Below, one piece after another: positions 46,365-55,344 of a stretch of 64,000 bases of DNA. Below the pieces are notes generated by a model. That model did not search any database. It was not told the DNA's origin and worked only from the letters and a program-made list of their open reading frames with translations. The stretch is from Aquabacterium sp. A7-Y (lineage in GTDB: Bacteria > Pseudomonadota > Gammaproteobacteria > Burkholderiales > Burkholderiaceae_C), in the NCBI RefSeq assembly GCF_026153205.1, contig NZ_JAPFBW010000024.1, positions 50,818-114,817 on the forward strand. The letters run 5' to 3'. Every line of letters begins with the position of its first letter. The stretch's first letter is position 1. A program made the translations under genes and the position numbers.

Positions 46365-46778
46365 ATGCAAGCATCCCAAGGCGGCACGCCGGCCACCGGC
46401 GACTACCCCATCGTCTACCGCAACCTGATGGCCGTGGCCCTGCTGGGCGCGGTCTACAAGGCCCGTGACGACGCCGAGACGGTGAGCGCGGCGGTCGAAC
46501 GCACGCTCGACGACCCGCTGCAGTTCCGCCTCTACCGCGCGATCGCGCAGGGCATTGGCGGCGATAGCGAGTTCGCCAGCAGCACCCTGGGCCACCACCT
46601 CGAACAGCACCCGGAGGACGACGGCGCCAAGGTCGCGCTGGCGGTCTCGATGATGCTGGCCGGCAACCCCGACTGGAAGCAGTGGATCGACAACGTGCTG
46701 GCCACCAGTTCGGACCAGACCGCGCGTGAGGCGGCCAACGGCGTGATCGGCTACCTCCGCGCGCTGAAGCTGCACTGA
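46365..46778 (+). CDS. TPR-like T3SS protein, possible SctG-like chaperone
   Basis: A 137-residue protein of paired helices (YRNLMAVALLGAVYKARDDA, FRLYRAIAQGIGGDSEFASS, AKVALAVSMMLAGNPDWKQW), consistent with a short TPR fold like YscG/HrpB1. It sits between the SctE-like candidate and the needle-sized protein. AAGGAG precedes the ATG. Confidence 0.7.
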   Translation: MQASQGGTPATGDYPIVYRNLMAVALLGAVYKARDDAETVSAAVERTLDDPLQFRLYRAIAQGIGGDSEFASSTLGHHLEQHPEDDGAKVALAVSMMLAGNPDWKQWIDNVLATSSDQTAREAANGVIGYLRALKLH

Positions 46779-46894
46779 TCCCCCGAGGGGCAGGTCCCGC
46801 GCGCGGGGTCGGCCTCGAAGTCGGCGGCACCTGGCCACAGGTCCGTCCCCCGGAAGCTTTGCTTCCACATCCCCACCCACTGAAAGGAAACACG

Positions 46895-47137
46895 ATGGGT
46901 ATCAGCACGAGTTCCGGCGTCAACGGTTTCATGGGCGGCGCCACCCAGCTGAGCTCCGCGGCCACCGGCCAGGCCGGCGACGTCGGCGGAGACATGATGG
47001 GCCAGATCCAGCAGACGGCTGCGATGCAGATGAAGTTCCAGACCGAGATGGGCCTGATCCAGATGATGGTCAAGATGAACGAAGCCCTGGCGAAGATGTT
47101 CAAGTCCATCGGTGAAGCCATCAAGGGTCTGGCCTGA
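46895..47137 (+). CDS. Needle-sized T3SS protein, candidate SctF or filament subunit
   Basis: An 80-residue protein: flexible Gly/Ser/Ala N-terminal half and an amphipathic helical C-terminal half (MMGQIQQTAAMQMKF, IQMMVKMNEALAKMFKSIGE). Needle subunits are 80-90 residues with an exposed helical C-terminus. It lacks the classical W/P-x-D/N needle motif, so the call is by size, composition and place. A paralogue with its own PIP box lies at 63286-63708 (21 of 44 aligned residues identical over this helix). AAAGGAA precedes the ATG. Confidence 0.65.
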   Translation: MGISTSSGVNGFMGGATQLSSAATGQAGDVGGDMMGQIQQTAAMQMKFQTEMGLIQMMVKMNEALAKMFKSIGEAIKGLA

Positions 47138-47165
47138 CGCGGCCTTTTGATTGAAAGGAACCGTC

Positions 47166-47723
47166 ATGGGACAACCTGCAATCGAGGGCGTCGGAGGCCC
47201 GTCCAAGCTGGGCGGCGCCGAACGCTACGCCGCCAATCTCATGCTCGACATGATCGAGCAGGCCATGCAGCAGTCCGGCCTGCCGCAGAGCGACCAGACC
47301 CGCAGCGCGCTGCAGGGGCTGCGCGACGAGCTCAACGGCAACCAGAAGAGCGCCAAGGGCCAGGTCGAGCCCAAGGGTGGCGAAGGACCGGGCGGCCCCA
47401 AGGGCCCTGAAGGGGCAGAAGGCCCGAAGGGCCCGGGCGAGGCCGAAGGCGAAGAAGGCAAGGGCCTGATCGACATGCTGATGAAGCTGCTGCAGATGCT
47501 GATGCCCCTGCTGCAGCAACTTCAGCAGGGCAAGCAGGGCGGCGCCAACGGCACCGCCAGCGAGGTGGCCAACGGCCTGCCCGGCGGGTCCGGTTCGCCG
47601 CTGGGCGGCTCGGGCAACTCGTCAATGGACAGCCTCGGCAATCTCTTCACCAGCTACGGCGAGATGTTCGAAGGCATGAACAAACAACTCAAGCCCATGC
47701 TCGGCAACGCGGCTTGGAACTGA
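47166..47723 (+). CDS. Harpin-like glycine-rich protein with collagen-like segment
   Basis: A 185-residue, cysteine-free protein. After an N-terminal helix comes a collagen-like run of about 30 residues (GGPKGPEGAEGPKGPGEAEG), then a Leu/Met/Gln helix (LLQMLMPLLQQLQQ) and a Gly/Ser-rich region. Absence of Cys, Gly-richness and the Leu/Gln helix are hallmarks of harpins such as Hpa1/PopA. It is likely secreted by this T3SS. AAAGGAA precedes ATG at 47166. Confidence 0.75.
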   Translation: MGQPAIEGVGGPSKLGGAERYAANLMLDMIEQAMQQSGLPQSDQTRSALQGLRDELNGNQKSAKGQVEPKGGEGPGGPKGPEGAEGPKGPGEAEGEEGKGLIDMLMKLLQMLMPLLQQLQQGKQGGANGTASEVANGLPGGSGSPLGGSGNSSMDSLGNLFTSYGEMFEGMNKQLKPMLGNAAWN

Positions 47724-47734
47724 AGGAATTGAAC

Positions 47735-48823
47735 ATGAGCATCAATGGACTCCAACAGAATCCCGCGGCCCTGATGATGCAGGCCGCGACCACGGCGTCT
47801 CCGCTGGGCCAGGCCAGTCAGCTGGCCGGCAGCATGGCTCAGGTCCTGCAGTCGCTCAGCGGCCTGCTGCAGGCGCTCGCACCGCTGCTGCAGAAGCTCG
47901 GCGGCGGCCAGGCCGGCGGCATGGGCATGGCCCCGGGCGCCGGCGCGCTGGGCCAGGGCATGCCGGCAGCACCGGGCGGCCCGCTCGCGGGCGGCGCCCC
48001 GACCATGATGCCGGCCCTGCCCGGCGGCATGCCGGGCGGCGGTTTCCCCGGCACCGGCATGCCCCCCGGCGGCTATGGCGGCGCGCCCAACACCGGCCTG
48101 CCGAACGGCGGCATCCAGGCCGGCACCGGCTTCGGCGGGCAGCAGGCGGCGATCCCGATGGACAACGACCGCGCGGTGCGCGAGCTGGCACGCAACTTCA
48201 GCACGCTCAAAGGGGGTGACGAGAAGATCAGCGTGAAGGACCTGAAAGCCATCGCCCAGGGCAACATCCTGGACGGCAAGCTGTCGGCCAACCACACGCC
48301 CGAGCTCAAGGCCGCCGCGCAGCACATCCTCAACAACCCGGCCCTGCTGCGCCAGCTCGACACCGCCGACTCGGTCAACTCCAAGGGCGTGGGCAAGGCC
48401 GACGGCAAGATCGGCCTCGGCGACATCAACGCGATGCTGCAGCGCACCGGCCCGGCGGTGGGCGAACAGCAGACCCTGCAGACGCTCGCGAAGTACGGCG
48501 ACCAGCTGTTCAACAACAGCAGCAAGACCTTCAACAAGCAAGACATCCAGACCATCGCCAGCACCGGCAAGATGCCCAACGGGGCCACCGCGCCGGCCGA
48601 CCTGCAGGCCGCCGCCAAGGACCTGATGGCGCGCCCCGAGCTGTACAACAAGCTCGACAACGCGCTGAAGATCCGCACCGAGGGCAAGGCCGATCAGCGC
48701 GGTGACGGCAAGGTCAGCGTCGAGGATCTGAAGCTGGCCATCTCCGGCCCGCAACAGATGACCACCGCCCAGGTCAAAGCCCCGGTGATCGGCCAGGTCG
48801 AAGTCGGCACAGCCCGGAGGTAA
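47735..48823 (+). CDS. Harpin-like N-terminus with EF-hand-like repeats (HrpK/translocon-type candidate)
   Basis: A 362-residue protein. Residues 1-65 form a Leu/Gln helix (LAGSMAQVLQSLSGLLQALA); residues 66-150 are Gly/Met/Pro-rich. The last 200 residues contain four EF-hand-like units: GGDEKISVKDLKAIA, KADGKIGLGDINAML, SKTFNKQDIQTIA and RGDGKVSVEDLKLAI. This resembles the HrpK/HrpF translocon-associated family, whose members carry DGKIS-DL repeats. Secretion is inferred from position and composition. There is no Cys. Confidence 0.75.
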   Translation: MSINGLQQNPAALMMQAATTASPLGQASQLAGSMAQVLQSLSGLLQALAPLLQKLGGGQAGGMGMAPGAGALGQGMPAAPGGPLAGGAPTMMPALPGGMPGGGFPGTGMPPGGYGGAPNTGLPNGGIQAGTGFGGQQAAIPMDNDRAVRELARNFSTLKGGDEKISVKDLKAIAQGNILDGKLSANHTPELKAAAQHILNNPALLRQLDTADSVNSKGVGKADGKIGLGDINAMLQRTGPAVGEQQTLQTLAKYGDQLFNNSSKTFNKQDIQTIASTGKMPNGATAPADLQAAAKDLMARPELYNKLDNALKIRTEGKADQRGDGKVSVEDLKLAISGPQQMTTAQVKAPVIGQVEVGTARR

Positions 48824-48827
48824 GGCC

Positions 48828-49469
48828 ATGAGCATCACCGCAATGAATGGCGGCGGCATGGCCCTGGCCAGCGCCGGCATGCAGCTGGCGACCAGCGCGA
48901 TGGACGTGATGTCCAGCGGGCTGCAGCTGGCGGCCCAGCTGAAGCAGAACCTCGGCAATGCACAGTCGCAGCTGCCCTATGGCGGCAACGGCACGCAGAG
49001 CGCCTCGCAGATGCCCTCCGGGGCACCCGCGATGGCAACGCCGGCGCTCGGCGGCCCGGCCCAGGGCGGGCCGGCCGGCGCAATGAACGGCATTGCCGGC
49101 ATCCTGCAGAGCCTGATGCAGTTGCTGCAGATCCTGACCCAGATGCAGGGGATGGGCCAGGGCGGCGGCATGGGGGCCCCCGGCATGGGCGGCGGCATGA
49201 ACGCGCCGGCGCTCGGTGTCGCCAACCAGTTCCCGCAGGCTGCCGCGATGCCACTGGCCGCGCCGCAGATCGGCATGCCGCAGGCGGGCATGCCGATGCA
49301 GCAGGGGTATGCGATGACGCCCGACACGGGCATGGCCGGCATGCCGTCGGCCCAGCAGCAGTCCTACAACTGGGCCATGGGCTATGCCAACGCGTTCACC
49401 TCGCAAAGCGATATGAAGAACCTGATGCAGCTGCACATGATCTTCAACACCGGTCGCAATCACCTGTAG
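48828..49469 (+). CDS. Met/Gln/Gly-rich secreted-type protein, harpin-like
   Basis: A 213-residue, cysteine-free protein starting 4 bp after the previous stop. Helical start (GMQLATSAMDVMSSGLQLAA), a Leu/Gln helix (IAGILQSLMQLLQILTQMQG), then Met/Pro/Gly-rich sequence (GMPQAGMPMQQGYAM) and a helical end. It ends the first T3SS transcription block; a terminator follows. No family recognised beyond harpin-like composition. Confidence 0.72.
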   Translation: MSITAMNGGGMALASAGMQLATSAMDVMSSGLQLAAQLKQNLGNAQSQLPYGGNGTQSASQMPSGAPAMATPALGGPAQGGPAGAMNGIAGILQSLMQLLQILTQMQGMGQGGGMGAPGMGGGMNAPALGVANQFPQAAAMPLAAPQIGMPQAGMPMQQGYAMTPDTGMAGMPSAQQQSYNWAMGYANAFTSQSDMKNLMQLHMIFNTGRNHL

Positions 49470-49478
49470 CGACCTCGG

Positions 49479-49514
49479 CCCCGGACGGCCGGCGGGCCGT
49501 TCCGGGGTTCTTTC
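49479..49514 (+). terminator. Terminator or attenuator inside the T3SS cluster
   Basis: A stem of CCCCGGA/TCCGGGG plus CGGCC/GGCCG (one bulge, GGCG loop) followed by TTCTTTC separates the harpin-like genes from hrpB1. The following gene starts 34 bp later, so it may only reduce read-through. Confidence 0.65.
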
Positions 49515-49547
49515 ATCAGCTGTGCCGCTGCAAAGGAGGAGCGCACC

Positions 49548-50003
49548 ATGGACGCAAGATTTCAACGCAAGGACTTCGTCGCCGGCCTGGTGGAGATCAT
49601 CAGCCAGGGCATCTCCAACAACCGCCTCGAGGACGCCGAGGCGGTGCTGTGCGCGGCCCGGGCGCTGCGCCCGAGGCTGGCCGAGCTCGACACCTTCGAC
49701 GCCTGGATCGCGATCAAGCGCGGCTTCTGGCCGGACGCCATCCGGCTGCTGCGCAACCTCGACGCCACGGCCAGCAACTGGGGCCTGGGCAAGGCACTGC
49801 TCGCCTTCTGCCAGTTCGCCACCGGCGACGCGGCCTGGAGCATCAGCGCGCACGAGGTGCTGCAGAACAGCCAGAACGCCGAGGCGGTGGGCCTGGTCAA
49901 GCTGCTGCTGAACCAGGAGGACACACCGGCCGACCCGGCGCCCGAATCCACGCTCGCGGCAGGTCAGCCGCCGGTGTCCCAGGCCGCCTACCTGCGCGCC
50001 TGA
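49548..50003 (+). CDS. hrpB1: T3SS protein HrpB1/HrpK family
   Basis: A 151-residue TPR-like protein: VAGLVEIISQGISNNRLEDA, VLCAARALRPRLAELDTFDA, GFWPDAIRLLRNLDA. It matches the HrpB1/HrpK family specific to Hrp2-type systems, where it opens the hrpB operon. Role: early substrate or rod/pilus assembly. AGGAG precedes the ATG. The next genes follow the Ralstonia/Xanthomonas hrpB order. Confidence 0.9.
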   Translation: MDARFQRKDFVAGLVEIISQGISNNRLEDAEAVLCAARALRPRLAELDTFDAWIAIKRGFWPDAIRLLRNLDATASNWGLGKALLAFCQFATGDAAWSISAHEVLQNSQNAEAVGLVKLLLNQEDTPADPAPESTLAAGQPPVSQAAYLRA

Positions 50004-50039
50004 GTCTTGCCCCGTCCCGAGGTAGCCAGGAGACATCTC

Positions 50040-50423
50040 ATGATCGAAGCGATCCCCGCCACGCTGGCGGCCGGCCCGGTGCTGGACCAGGCGGCCGCGC
50101 ACAGCCCCGGTACGCAGGCGCTCTCCGAGCGCTTCCAGCACCTGATGCAGCAGGCGCCGGAGGCGGCGGCGCCGGTGCCGGCGTCGCAGGGGCCCACCCC
50201 GGTGAGCCAGTTCATCCGCGCCCAGGAGGAGGTAATGCGCCAGACCTATGCCGACGTGCGCGCCTTCACCGCCCAGGCCCCCGGCATGGACATGCACGAG
50301 ATGGCCTCGCGCCACATCGACCTTTCCTATCAGCTGTCGATGGTGCAGGTGCAGTTCAACGCCGGCGTCTACGTTGCGCAGAGCGGCAAGAGCGGCCTGC
50401 AGACCCTGATGAAAAACCAGTGA
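50040..50423 (+). CDS. sctI: T3SS inner-rod protein SctI (HrpB2)
   Basis: A 127-residue protein with helical C-terminus MASRHIDLSYQLSMVQVQFN and AGVYVAQSGKSGLQTLMKNQ, as in HrpB2/HrpJ/SctI proteins, which build the rod between base and needle. CAGGAG precedes the ATG. It lies between hrpB1 and sctJ as expected. Confidence 0.9.
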   Translation: MIEAIPATLAAGPVLDQAAAHSPGTQALSERFQHLMQQAPEAAAPVPASQGPTPVSQFIRAQEEVMRQTYADVRAFTAQAPGMDMHEMASRHIDLSYQLSMVQVQFNAGVYVAQSGKSGLQTLMKNQ

Positions 50424-50439
50424 GATTCGGGAGCCCGCC

Positions 50440-51219
50440 ATGAACCGCCGCTGTCCCCGTCCCGCGAGCCTGGTGCTCGGCGCCTGCCTGCTGCTGGCGC
50501 TGGCCGGCTGCAAGACCGACCTGTACACCAAGCAGACCGAGGCCGACGCCAACGAGATGGTCGCGGCGCTGCTCGAACGCGGCGTGCGCGCCGAGAAGAA
50601 GACCCCCGATGCCGGCAAGACCTGGAGCATCGTGGTGGAGCAGGACGAGGTGGTGCAGGCGCTCGCGGTGCTGCGCGCCAGTGGCCTGCCACAGGACAAG
50701 CGCGTCAGCCTCGGCGACATGTTCAAGAAGGAAGGGCTGATCTCCACGCCCACCGAGGAGCGGGTGCGTTTCATCCACGGCGTCTCCCAGGAGCTGTCGG
50801 ACACGCTGTCGCGCATCGACGGCGTGGTGATCGCCAAGGTGCACATCGTGCTGCCGAACAACGACCCGATGGCGACCGAGACCAAACCCTCCAGCGCCTC
50901 GGTGTTCGTCAAGTACCGGCCGGAGGCCAACCTCAGCGCCCTGACCCCGGCGATCAAGAACCTGGTGGCGCGCAGCGTCGAAGGCCTCGCCTACGACAAC
51001 GTGACCGTCACGCTGGTGGCCGGCGCGCTGCTGCCGCCGCCGCCGGTGCAGCCGGCCGACCGCGGCCCCTCGGCCTGGACCTGGGGCGGCGCAGCGCTGC
51101 TGCTGCTCCTGCTCGGCATGGGCGCGCTGGTGGCACTGCGGCCCGCCTGGCTGCCGGCCGGGCTGGCGCGCCGCCTGCCCGGCGGCCGGACCGATGCGGC
51201 GGCGCCGGGGGCGGCATGA
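50440..51219 (+). CDS. sctJ: T3SS inner-membrane ring lipoprotein SctJ (HrcJ)
   Basis: A 259-residue lipoprotein with lipobox LALAGC at residue 24. YscJ/FliF ring domain: TKQTEADANEMVAALLERGV, VRFIHGVSQELSDTLSRIDG, VVIAKVHIVLPNNDP. A C-terminal transmembrane helix is present (WGGAALLLLLLGMGALVAL). It polymerises with SctD into the inner ring. The stop overlaps the sctK start (ATGA). Confidence 0.96.
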   Translation: MNRRCPRPASLVLGACLLLALAGCKTDLYTKQTEADANEMVAALLERGVRAEKKTPDAGKTWSIVVEQDEVVQALAVLRASGLPQDKRVSLGDMFKKEGLISTPTEERVRFIHGVSQELSDTLSRIDGVVIAKVHIVLPNNDPMATETKPSSASVFVKYRPEANLSALTPAIKNLVARSVEGLAYDNVTVTLVAGALLPPPPVQPADRGPSAWTWGGAALLLLLLGMGALVALRPAWLPAGLARRLPGGRTDAAAPGAA

Positions 51220-51878
51220 ACGCCCTGGACCCGGCAGCCCTGGCGGACTGCGCGCTTGCCTTCGAGGCCAAGCTCGACCGCCTCGCCGAGGACCTGCATG
51301 CGGACTGGCAGCGTGAGGAGGACGCTCCCTGGCCCTTGCTGCGCCGCCTGCCCGAGGGACCGGCGCGCCGCCACGCCGCGCGCCGCCTCTTCGCGAGCCG
51401 GTGCGGCGGCCCGCCGGCACTGCCGCGCCTGCTCGACAGCGCCGGGCGCTGGGCGCTGCTGGCCCGGCCGGCCTTGACGCGCCGGCTGTGTGCCCTGGCC
51501 ATCGTGCGGCGGCCCGGCGTGTTGCGCTGCTGCATCGAGAAGCCGGCCCGCCAGGGTTTGCGTGCAGCGCTGGGCGAGTGGTTCGAGCGCATCGAGCAGA
51601 CCGCCGAAGGCGGGCGCAGCGTGAGCGCCCGGGTGGCGCACTGGTCGCCGATGCACTGGGCCTGCGTGGGCTACTGGGACTGGGTGGGCCAGCTGCAGGC
51701 CGATGACGGCGCCTTGCGCCGGCTGGTGCGCCTGTCGCTGCCGCGCGGCCTGCTCGGCACCGCCAAGGCACGCGAAGCGGCACCGGCCGAGCTGGCGGCC
51801 GGCGCGGCGCTGGCCTGGATCGAGCAGCAGGAGCAGGAGCAGGAGGACCCGGCCATGGAGGACGATACGCCATGCTGA
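51216..51878 (+). CDS. sctK: T3SS sorting-platform protein SctK (HrpB4)
   Basis: A 220-residue Arg/Leu-rich protein with the HrpB4-type segments [20 protein letters not shown] and [20 protein letters not shown] and an acidic tail. SctK links the cytoplasmic sorting platform to the ring. Overlaps sctJ by 4 bases and sctL by 7. Confidence 0.85.
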   Translation: MNALDPAALADCALAFEAKLDRLAEDLHADWQREEDAPWPLLRRLPEGPARRHAARRLFASRCGGPPALPRLLDSAGRWALLARPALTRRLCALAIVRRPGVLRCCIEKPARQGLRAALGEWFERIEQTAEGGRSVSARVAHWSPMHWACVGYWDWVGQLQADDGALRRLVRLSLPRGLLGTAKAREAAPAELAAGAALAWIEQQEQEQEDPAMEDDTPC

Positions 51879-52561
51879 TCTGGTTGAAACCCGGGCCGGC
51901 CGGCCCCGCCGGCGTTCCCTACGGCATCCTCAAGGCCGCCACGGTGCAGACCACGCTGCGCCTCAACAAGGCCCGCGAAGACCTGGAAGCCCAGCGCCAG
52001 CGTGTGCTGGCCACCGCCCGGGAGGAAGCCCAGGCCCTGCTCGCCGCGGCGGGCGAGGAGGCGGTGCGCCTGCACGCCGAGTCGCGCGAACGCGGCTACC
52101 AGGACGGGCTGCGTCAAGCCGCGCTCGACTGGCACGAGCAACAGACCGGCCAGTCCTTGCAACAGGCCCGCTCGGTGCAGACCCTGCACGCCCGGCTGGC
52201 CGAGCTGGTGACCTCGGCGGTGGAGCGCATCGTGCACACCGAACAGCGCGGCGCGCTCTACCAGCGAGCGCTGAAAAACGTGCAGCAGCTGACCCGCGGC
52301 GCGACCTCGCTGACGCTGCGTGTGGGTCCGGCCGACTACGAGGAGGCGCAGGACGGCATCGCGGCGCTGTCGTCGCTCGCGATGGACGGCCTCTCGGTGG
52401 AGGTGCAGGTCGACGCCGCCTTGCGCCCCGGCAGCTGCATCTTCGAGTCCGAGCTGGGCGTGCTGGACGCCAGCCTGCAGACCCAGCTCGACGGCCTGCG
52501 CGCCGCGATGGAGCGCGCGGTGCAGCGCGCCGTCGCCGACGGCTCGCCCGACACGCCCTGA
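51872..52561 (+). CDS. sctL: T3SS stator protein SctL (HrpB5/HrcL)
   Basis: A 229-residue FliH/YscL-like protein. The charged coiled coil ([40 protein letters not shown]) is followed by a globular C-terminus ([20 protein letters not shown]). It regulates and anchors the ATPase SctN, encoded next. Confidence 0.92.
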   Translation: MLIWLKPGPAGPAGVPYGILKAATVQTTLRLNKAREDLEAQRQRVLATAREEAQALLAAAGEEAVRLHAESRERGYQDGLRQAALDWHEQQTGQSLQQARSVQTLHARLAELVTSAVERIVHTEQRGALYQRALKNVQQLTRGATSLTLRVGPADYEEAQDGIAALSSLAMDGLSVEVQVDAALRPGSCIFESELGVLDASLQTQLDGLRAAMERAVQRAVADGSPDTP

Positions 52562-52572
52562 GGCCCACGCCG

Positions 52573-53895
52573 ATGAACTTGCAGGAGCTGACCCAGTGGA
52601 TGGAGGCCGAGCTGGCCAGCGCGAGCATGGTGACGCGCGCCGGCAAGGTCAGCGAGGTGGTCGGCACGCTGATGCGCGTCAGCGGCCTTGAAGCCAAGCT
52701 GGGCGAGCTGTGCCACCTGCTCGACGCAAGCGGTGAGGTGATGCAGGTGGCCGAGGTGGTGGGCTTCTCGGGCGGACGCACCATCCTCTCGCCCTTCGGC
52801 TCCATCCTCGGCGTGAGCGCCGGCAACACCCGTGTCGTCGGCACCGGGCAGGTGCTGTCGGTGCCGGTCGGCGACCGGCTGCTCGGCCGCGTCATCGACA
52901 GCCTGGGGCAACCCATCGACGGCAAGGGTGAGATCCGCTGCAGCGAGCAGCGGCCGGTGTTCGCGCTGCCGCCCAGTCCGATGGACCGGGCCCTGATCGA
53001 GCACCCCTTGCCCACCGGGGTGAAGATCATCGACGGCCTGCTGACCCTGGGCCAGGGCCAGCGCATGGGCATCTTCGCGCCCGCCGGCGTCGGCAAGTCC
53101 ACCTTGATGGGCATGCTCGCGCGCGGCACGCAGTGCGACATCAGCGTGATCGCGCTGATCGGCGAACGCGGCCGCGAGGTGCGCGAGTTCATCGAGATCA
53201 TCATGGGCGAGAGCGGCATGGCACGCTCGGTCGTGGTGTGCGCAACCTCCGACCGCTCGTCCATCGAGCGCGCCAAGGCCGCCCATGTCGCCACGGCGGT
53301 GGCCGAGTACTTCCGCGACCGCGGCCTGCGGGTGCTCCTGATGATGGACTCGCTGACGCGTTTCGCGCGCGCCCAGCGCGAGATCGGCCTGGCCGCCGGC
53401 GAACCGCCGGCCCGGCGCGGTTATCCGCCCTCGGTGTTCGCCGAGATCCCGCGCCTGCTGGAGCGTGCCGGCATGGGCGCGACCGGCTCGATCACCGCGC
53501 TCTACACGGTGCTGGCCGAAGACGAGAGCAACAGCGACCCGATCGCCGAAGAGGTGCGAGGCATCCTGGACGGCCACATGATCCTGTCGCGCCGCATCGC
53601 CGCACGCAACCAGTACCCGGCCATCGACGTGCTCGGCAGCCTGAGCCGGGTGATGTCGCAGATCGTGCCCGCCGAGCACCAGGGGGCCGCCGGCAAGCTG
53701 CGCAAGCTGATGGCCAAGTACGACGAGCTGGAGACGCTGTTGCAGATGGGCGAGTACAAGCCCGGCAACGATCCGCTCGCCGACGAGGCAGTGCAGAAGA
53801 TCGAGGCCATCCGCGCTTTCCTCAACCAGGCCACCAGCGACCTCTGGCCCTTCGAGAAGACCTTGCAGGCGCTGACTTCGATGGTGCAGGCATGA
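52573..53895 (+). CDS. sctN: T3SS ATPase SctN (HrcN)
   Basis: A 440-residue F1-beta-like ATPase. Walker [10 protein letters not shown] near residue 172, [12 protein letters not shown], Walker [21 protein letters not shown], and the C-terminal [15 protein letters not shown]. It hexamerises at the base, unfolds substrates and strips chaperones. Start at [16 protein letters not shown], 11 bp after sctL. Confidence 0.97.
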   Translation: MNLQELTQWMEAELASASMVTRAGKVSEVVGTLMRVSGLEAKLGELCHLLDASGEVMQVAEVVGFSGGRTILSPFGSILGVSAGNTRVVGTGQVLSVPVGDRLLGRVIDSLGQPIDGKGEIRCSEQRPVFALPPSPMDRALIEHPLPTGVKIIDGLLTLGQGQRMGIFAPAGVGKSTLMGMLARGTQCDISVIALIGERGREVREFIEIIMGESGMARSVVVCATSDRSSIERAKAAHVATAVAEYFRDRGLRVLLMMDSLTRFARAQREIGLAAGEPPARRGYPPSVFAEIPRLLERAGMGATGSITALYTVLAEDESNSDPIAEEVRGILDGHMILSRRIAARNQYPAIDVLGSLSRVMSQIVPAEHQGAAGKLRKLMAKYDELETLLQMGEYKPGNDPLADEAVQKIEAIRAFLNQATSDLWPFEKTLQALTSMVQA

Positions 53896-53974
53896 GACAT
53901 CCCCCCCCGGCCGCGGCGCCGGGCCGTCCTGACTTGGAAGGTCGCGGGGCGTACCCCGCCAGCGGAGTGCGCTC

Positions 53975-54496
53975 ATGACCACGGCGAAGTCCCTGAAGAC
54001 CTTGCTGTGGGCCAAGCGGCGCCGCGTCGAGCAGGCCGAGGCCGCGGTGCAGGCCCAGCAGGCGGTGCTGGGCGCCTGCCGGACCCGCCAGGCCGAAGCG
54101 GCCCAGCACGAAGTGGACTGCGGCCTGGAGCAGCAAGCCTGCTATGACAAGCTGACCACCCACTGCTCCGGCGAGGCCGGCTTCGACGCGGCCGACCTGG
54201 TCACCTATCAACATCTGCTGGACACGCTCAAGACGCGCCGCAACCAGGCCGTGCAGGTCCTGCAGCAGGCGCAGCAGCAGACCGCCGAGGCCGAGCAGCA
54301 GCTCGGCCTGCTGCGCCAGGCGGTCAAGCGGGCGCAGCAGCAGGTCGAGCACATCGAAGCGCGCCGGCAGGCCCTGCTGCAGGCCGAGGAACTGGCGCAG
54401 GAAGACAACCAGGACGAGGAGTCCGAGGAAGCCGCCGTGGCACGCCTGCTCGCCGCGCGCGCGCAGGAGGCGGCGTCGGGAGCATCACATGCATGA
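53975..54496 (+). CDS. sctO: T3SS stalk protein SctO (HrpB7)
   Basis: A 173-residue, almost entirely coiled-coil protein rich in Gln and Ala (AQQAVLGACRTRQAEAAQHE, LRQAVKRAQQQVEHIEARRQ). Position between sctN and sctT and composition fit HrpB7/YscO, the central stalk of the ATPase. The stop overlaps sctT by 8 bases. The 79-bp gap before it holds only GC-rich sequence. Confidence 0.85.
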   Translation: MTTAKSLKTLLWAKRRRVEQAEAAVQAQQAVLGACRTRQAEAAQHEVDCGLEQQACYDKLTTHCSGEAGFDAADLVTYQHLLDTLKTRRNQAVQVLQQAQQQTAEAEQQLGLLRQAVKRAQQQVEHIEARRQALLQAEELAQEDNQDEESEEAAVARLLAARAQEAASGASHA

Positions 54497-55310
54497 CCTG
54501 CTGTCGCGGCCGGAGTCCATCATCCAGTACGGCGAAGCCCTCAAGAGCCTGATGACCCTGCTGGCGCTGTGCAGCCTGCGCGGTTATGCGGCAATGCTCG
54601 TCATGCCGCCCACCAGCGACCAGAGCCTGCAGGGTGTGGTGCGCAACGGCCTGGCGCTGATGCTCGGGCTGTTCGTCGCCTGGGGCCAGCCGCTGCACGT
54701 GGTCGAAGGCATCGGCACGCCGATGCTGCTGGCCCTGCTCGCCAAAGAGGCGCTGCTGGGCCTGCTGCTCGGCTTCGCTGTGTCGGTGGTGTTCTGGGTC
54801 GCAGAGGGTGTGGGTGCGCTGATCGACAACCAGGCTGGCTACAACAACGCCCAGCAGACCAATCCGCTCAACGGCGAGCAGAGCACACCGGTGGGCAACC
54901 TGGTGTCGCAGCTCGCGATCGCCGGCTTTTACCTGCTGGGTGGCATGGTGGTGCTGGTGGGCCTGTTGTTCGAGTCCTTCCTGTGGTGGCCGCTGGACGG
55001 ACTGGCGCCGACCTGGTCGGACGCGCTGGAAACCTTTCTGAGCGCGCAACTGGGCCGCTACATGGAGTCGGTGGTCAAGATCGCGGCGCCGGTGCTGCTG
55101 GTGCTGGTGCTGATCGACCTGGGCTTCGGCATCATCGGCAAGACCGCCGACAAGCTGGAGCCCAACAGCCTGGCCCAGCCGGTCAAGGGCGCGGTCGCGC
55201 TGCTGATGCTGTCGCTGCTGGTGGCGATGTTCTTCGAGCAGACCCGCCCCGCCCTGGCCCTGAAGCCGCTGGCGCAGGAGCTGGCGCACTGGCTGAAGGC
55301 GCGGCCTTGA
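54489..55310 (+). CDS. sctT: T3SS export-gate protein SctT (HrcT)
   Basis: A 273-residue membrane protein of the SpaR/YscT/FliR family with about seven helices. Signature region GVGALIDNQAGYNNAQQTNP followed by LNGEQSTPVGNLVSQ, then LLFESFLWWPL. It is the only export-gate gene in the window; partners SctR, S, U and V are missing. A terminator follows, so the operon ends here. Confidence 0.96.
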   Translation: MHDLLSRPESIIQYGEALKSLMTLLALCSLRGYAAMLVMPPTSDQSLQGVVRNGLALMLGLFVAWGQPLHVVEGIGTPMLLALLAKEALLGLLLGFAVSVVFWVAEGVGALIDNQAGYNNAQQTNPLNGEQSTPVGNLVSQLAIAGFYLLGGMVVLVGLLFESFLWWPLDGLAPTWSDALETFLSAQLGRYMESVVKIAAPVLLVLVLIDLGFGIIGKTADKLEPNSLAQPVKGAVALLMLSLLVAMFFEQTRPALALKPLAQELAHWLKARP

Positions 55311-55320
55311 GGCTCGCGGT

Positions 55321-55344
55321 CGCCGAGGGCCGGCGCTGTTTTTT
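55321..55344 (+). terminator. Terminator of the T3SS operon
   Basis: CGCCG-AGGGC-CGGCG stem-loop, CTG, then six T, just after the sctT stop and before the convergent ATPase gene. Confidence 0.65.
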
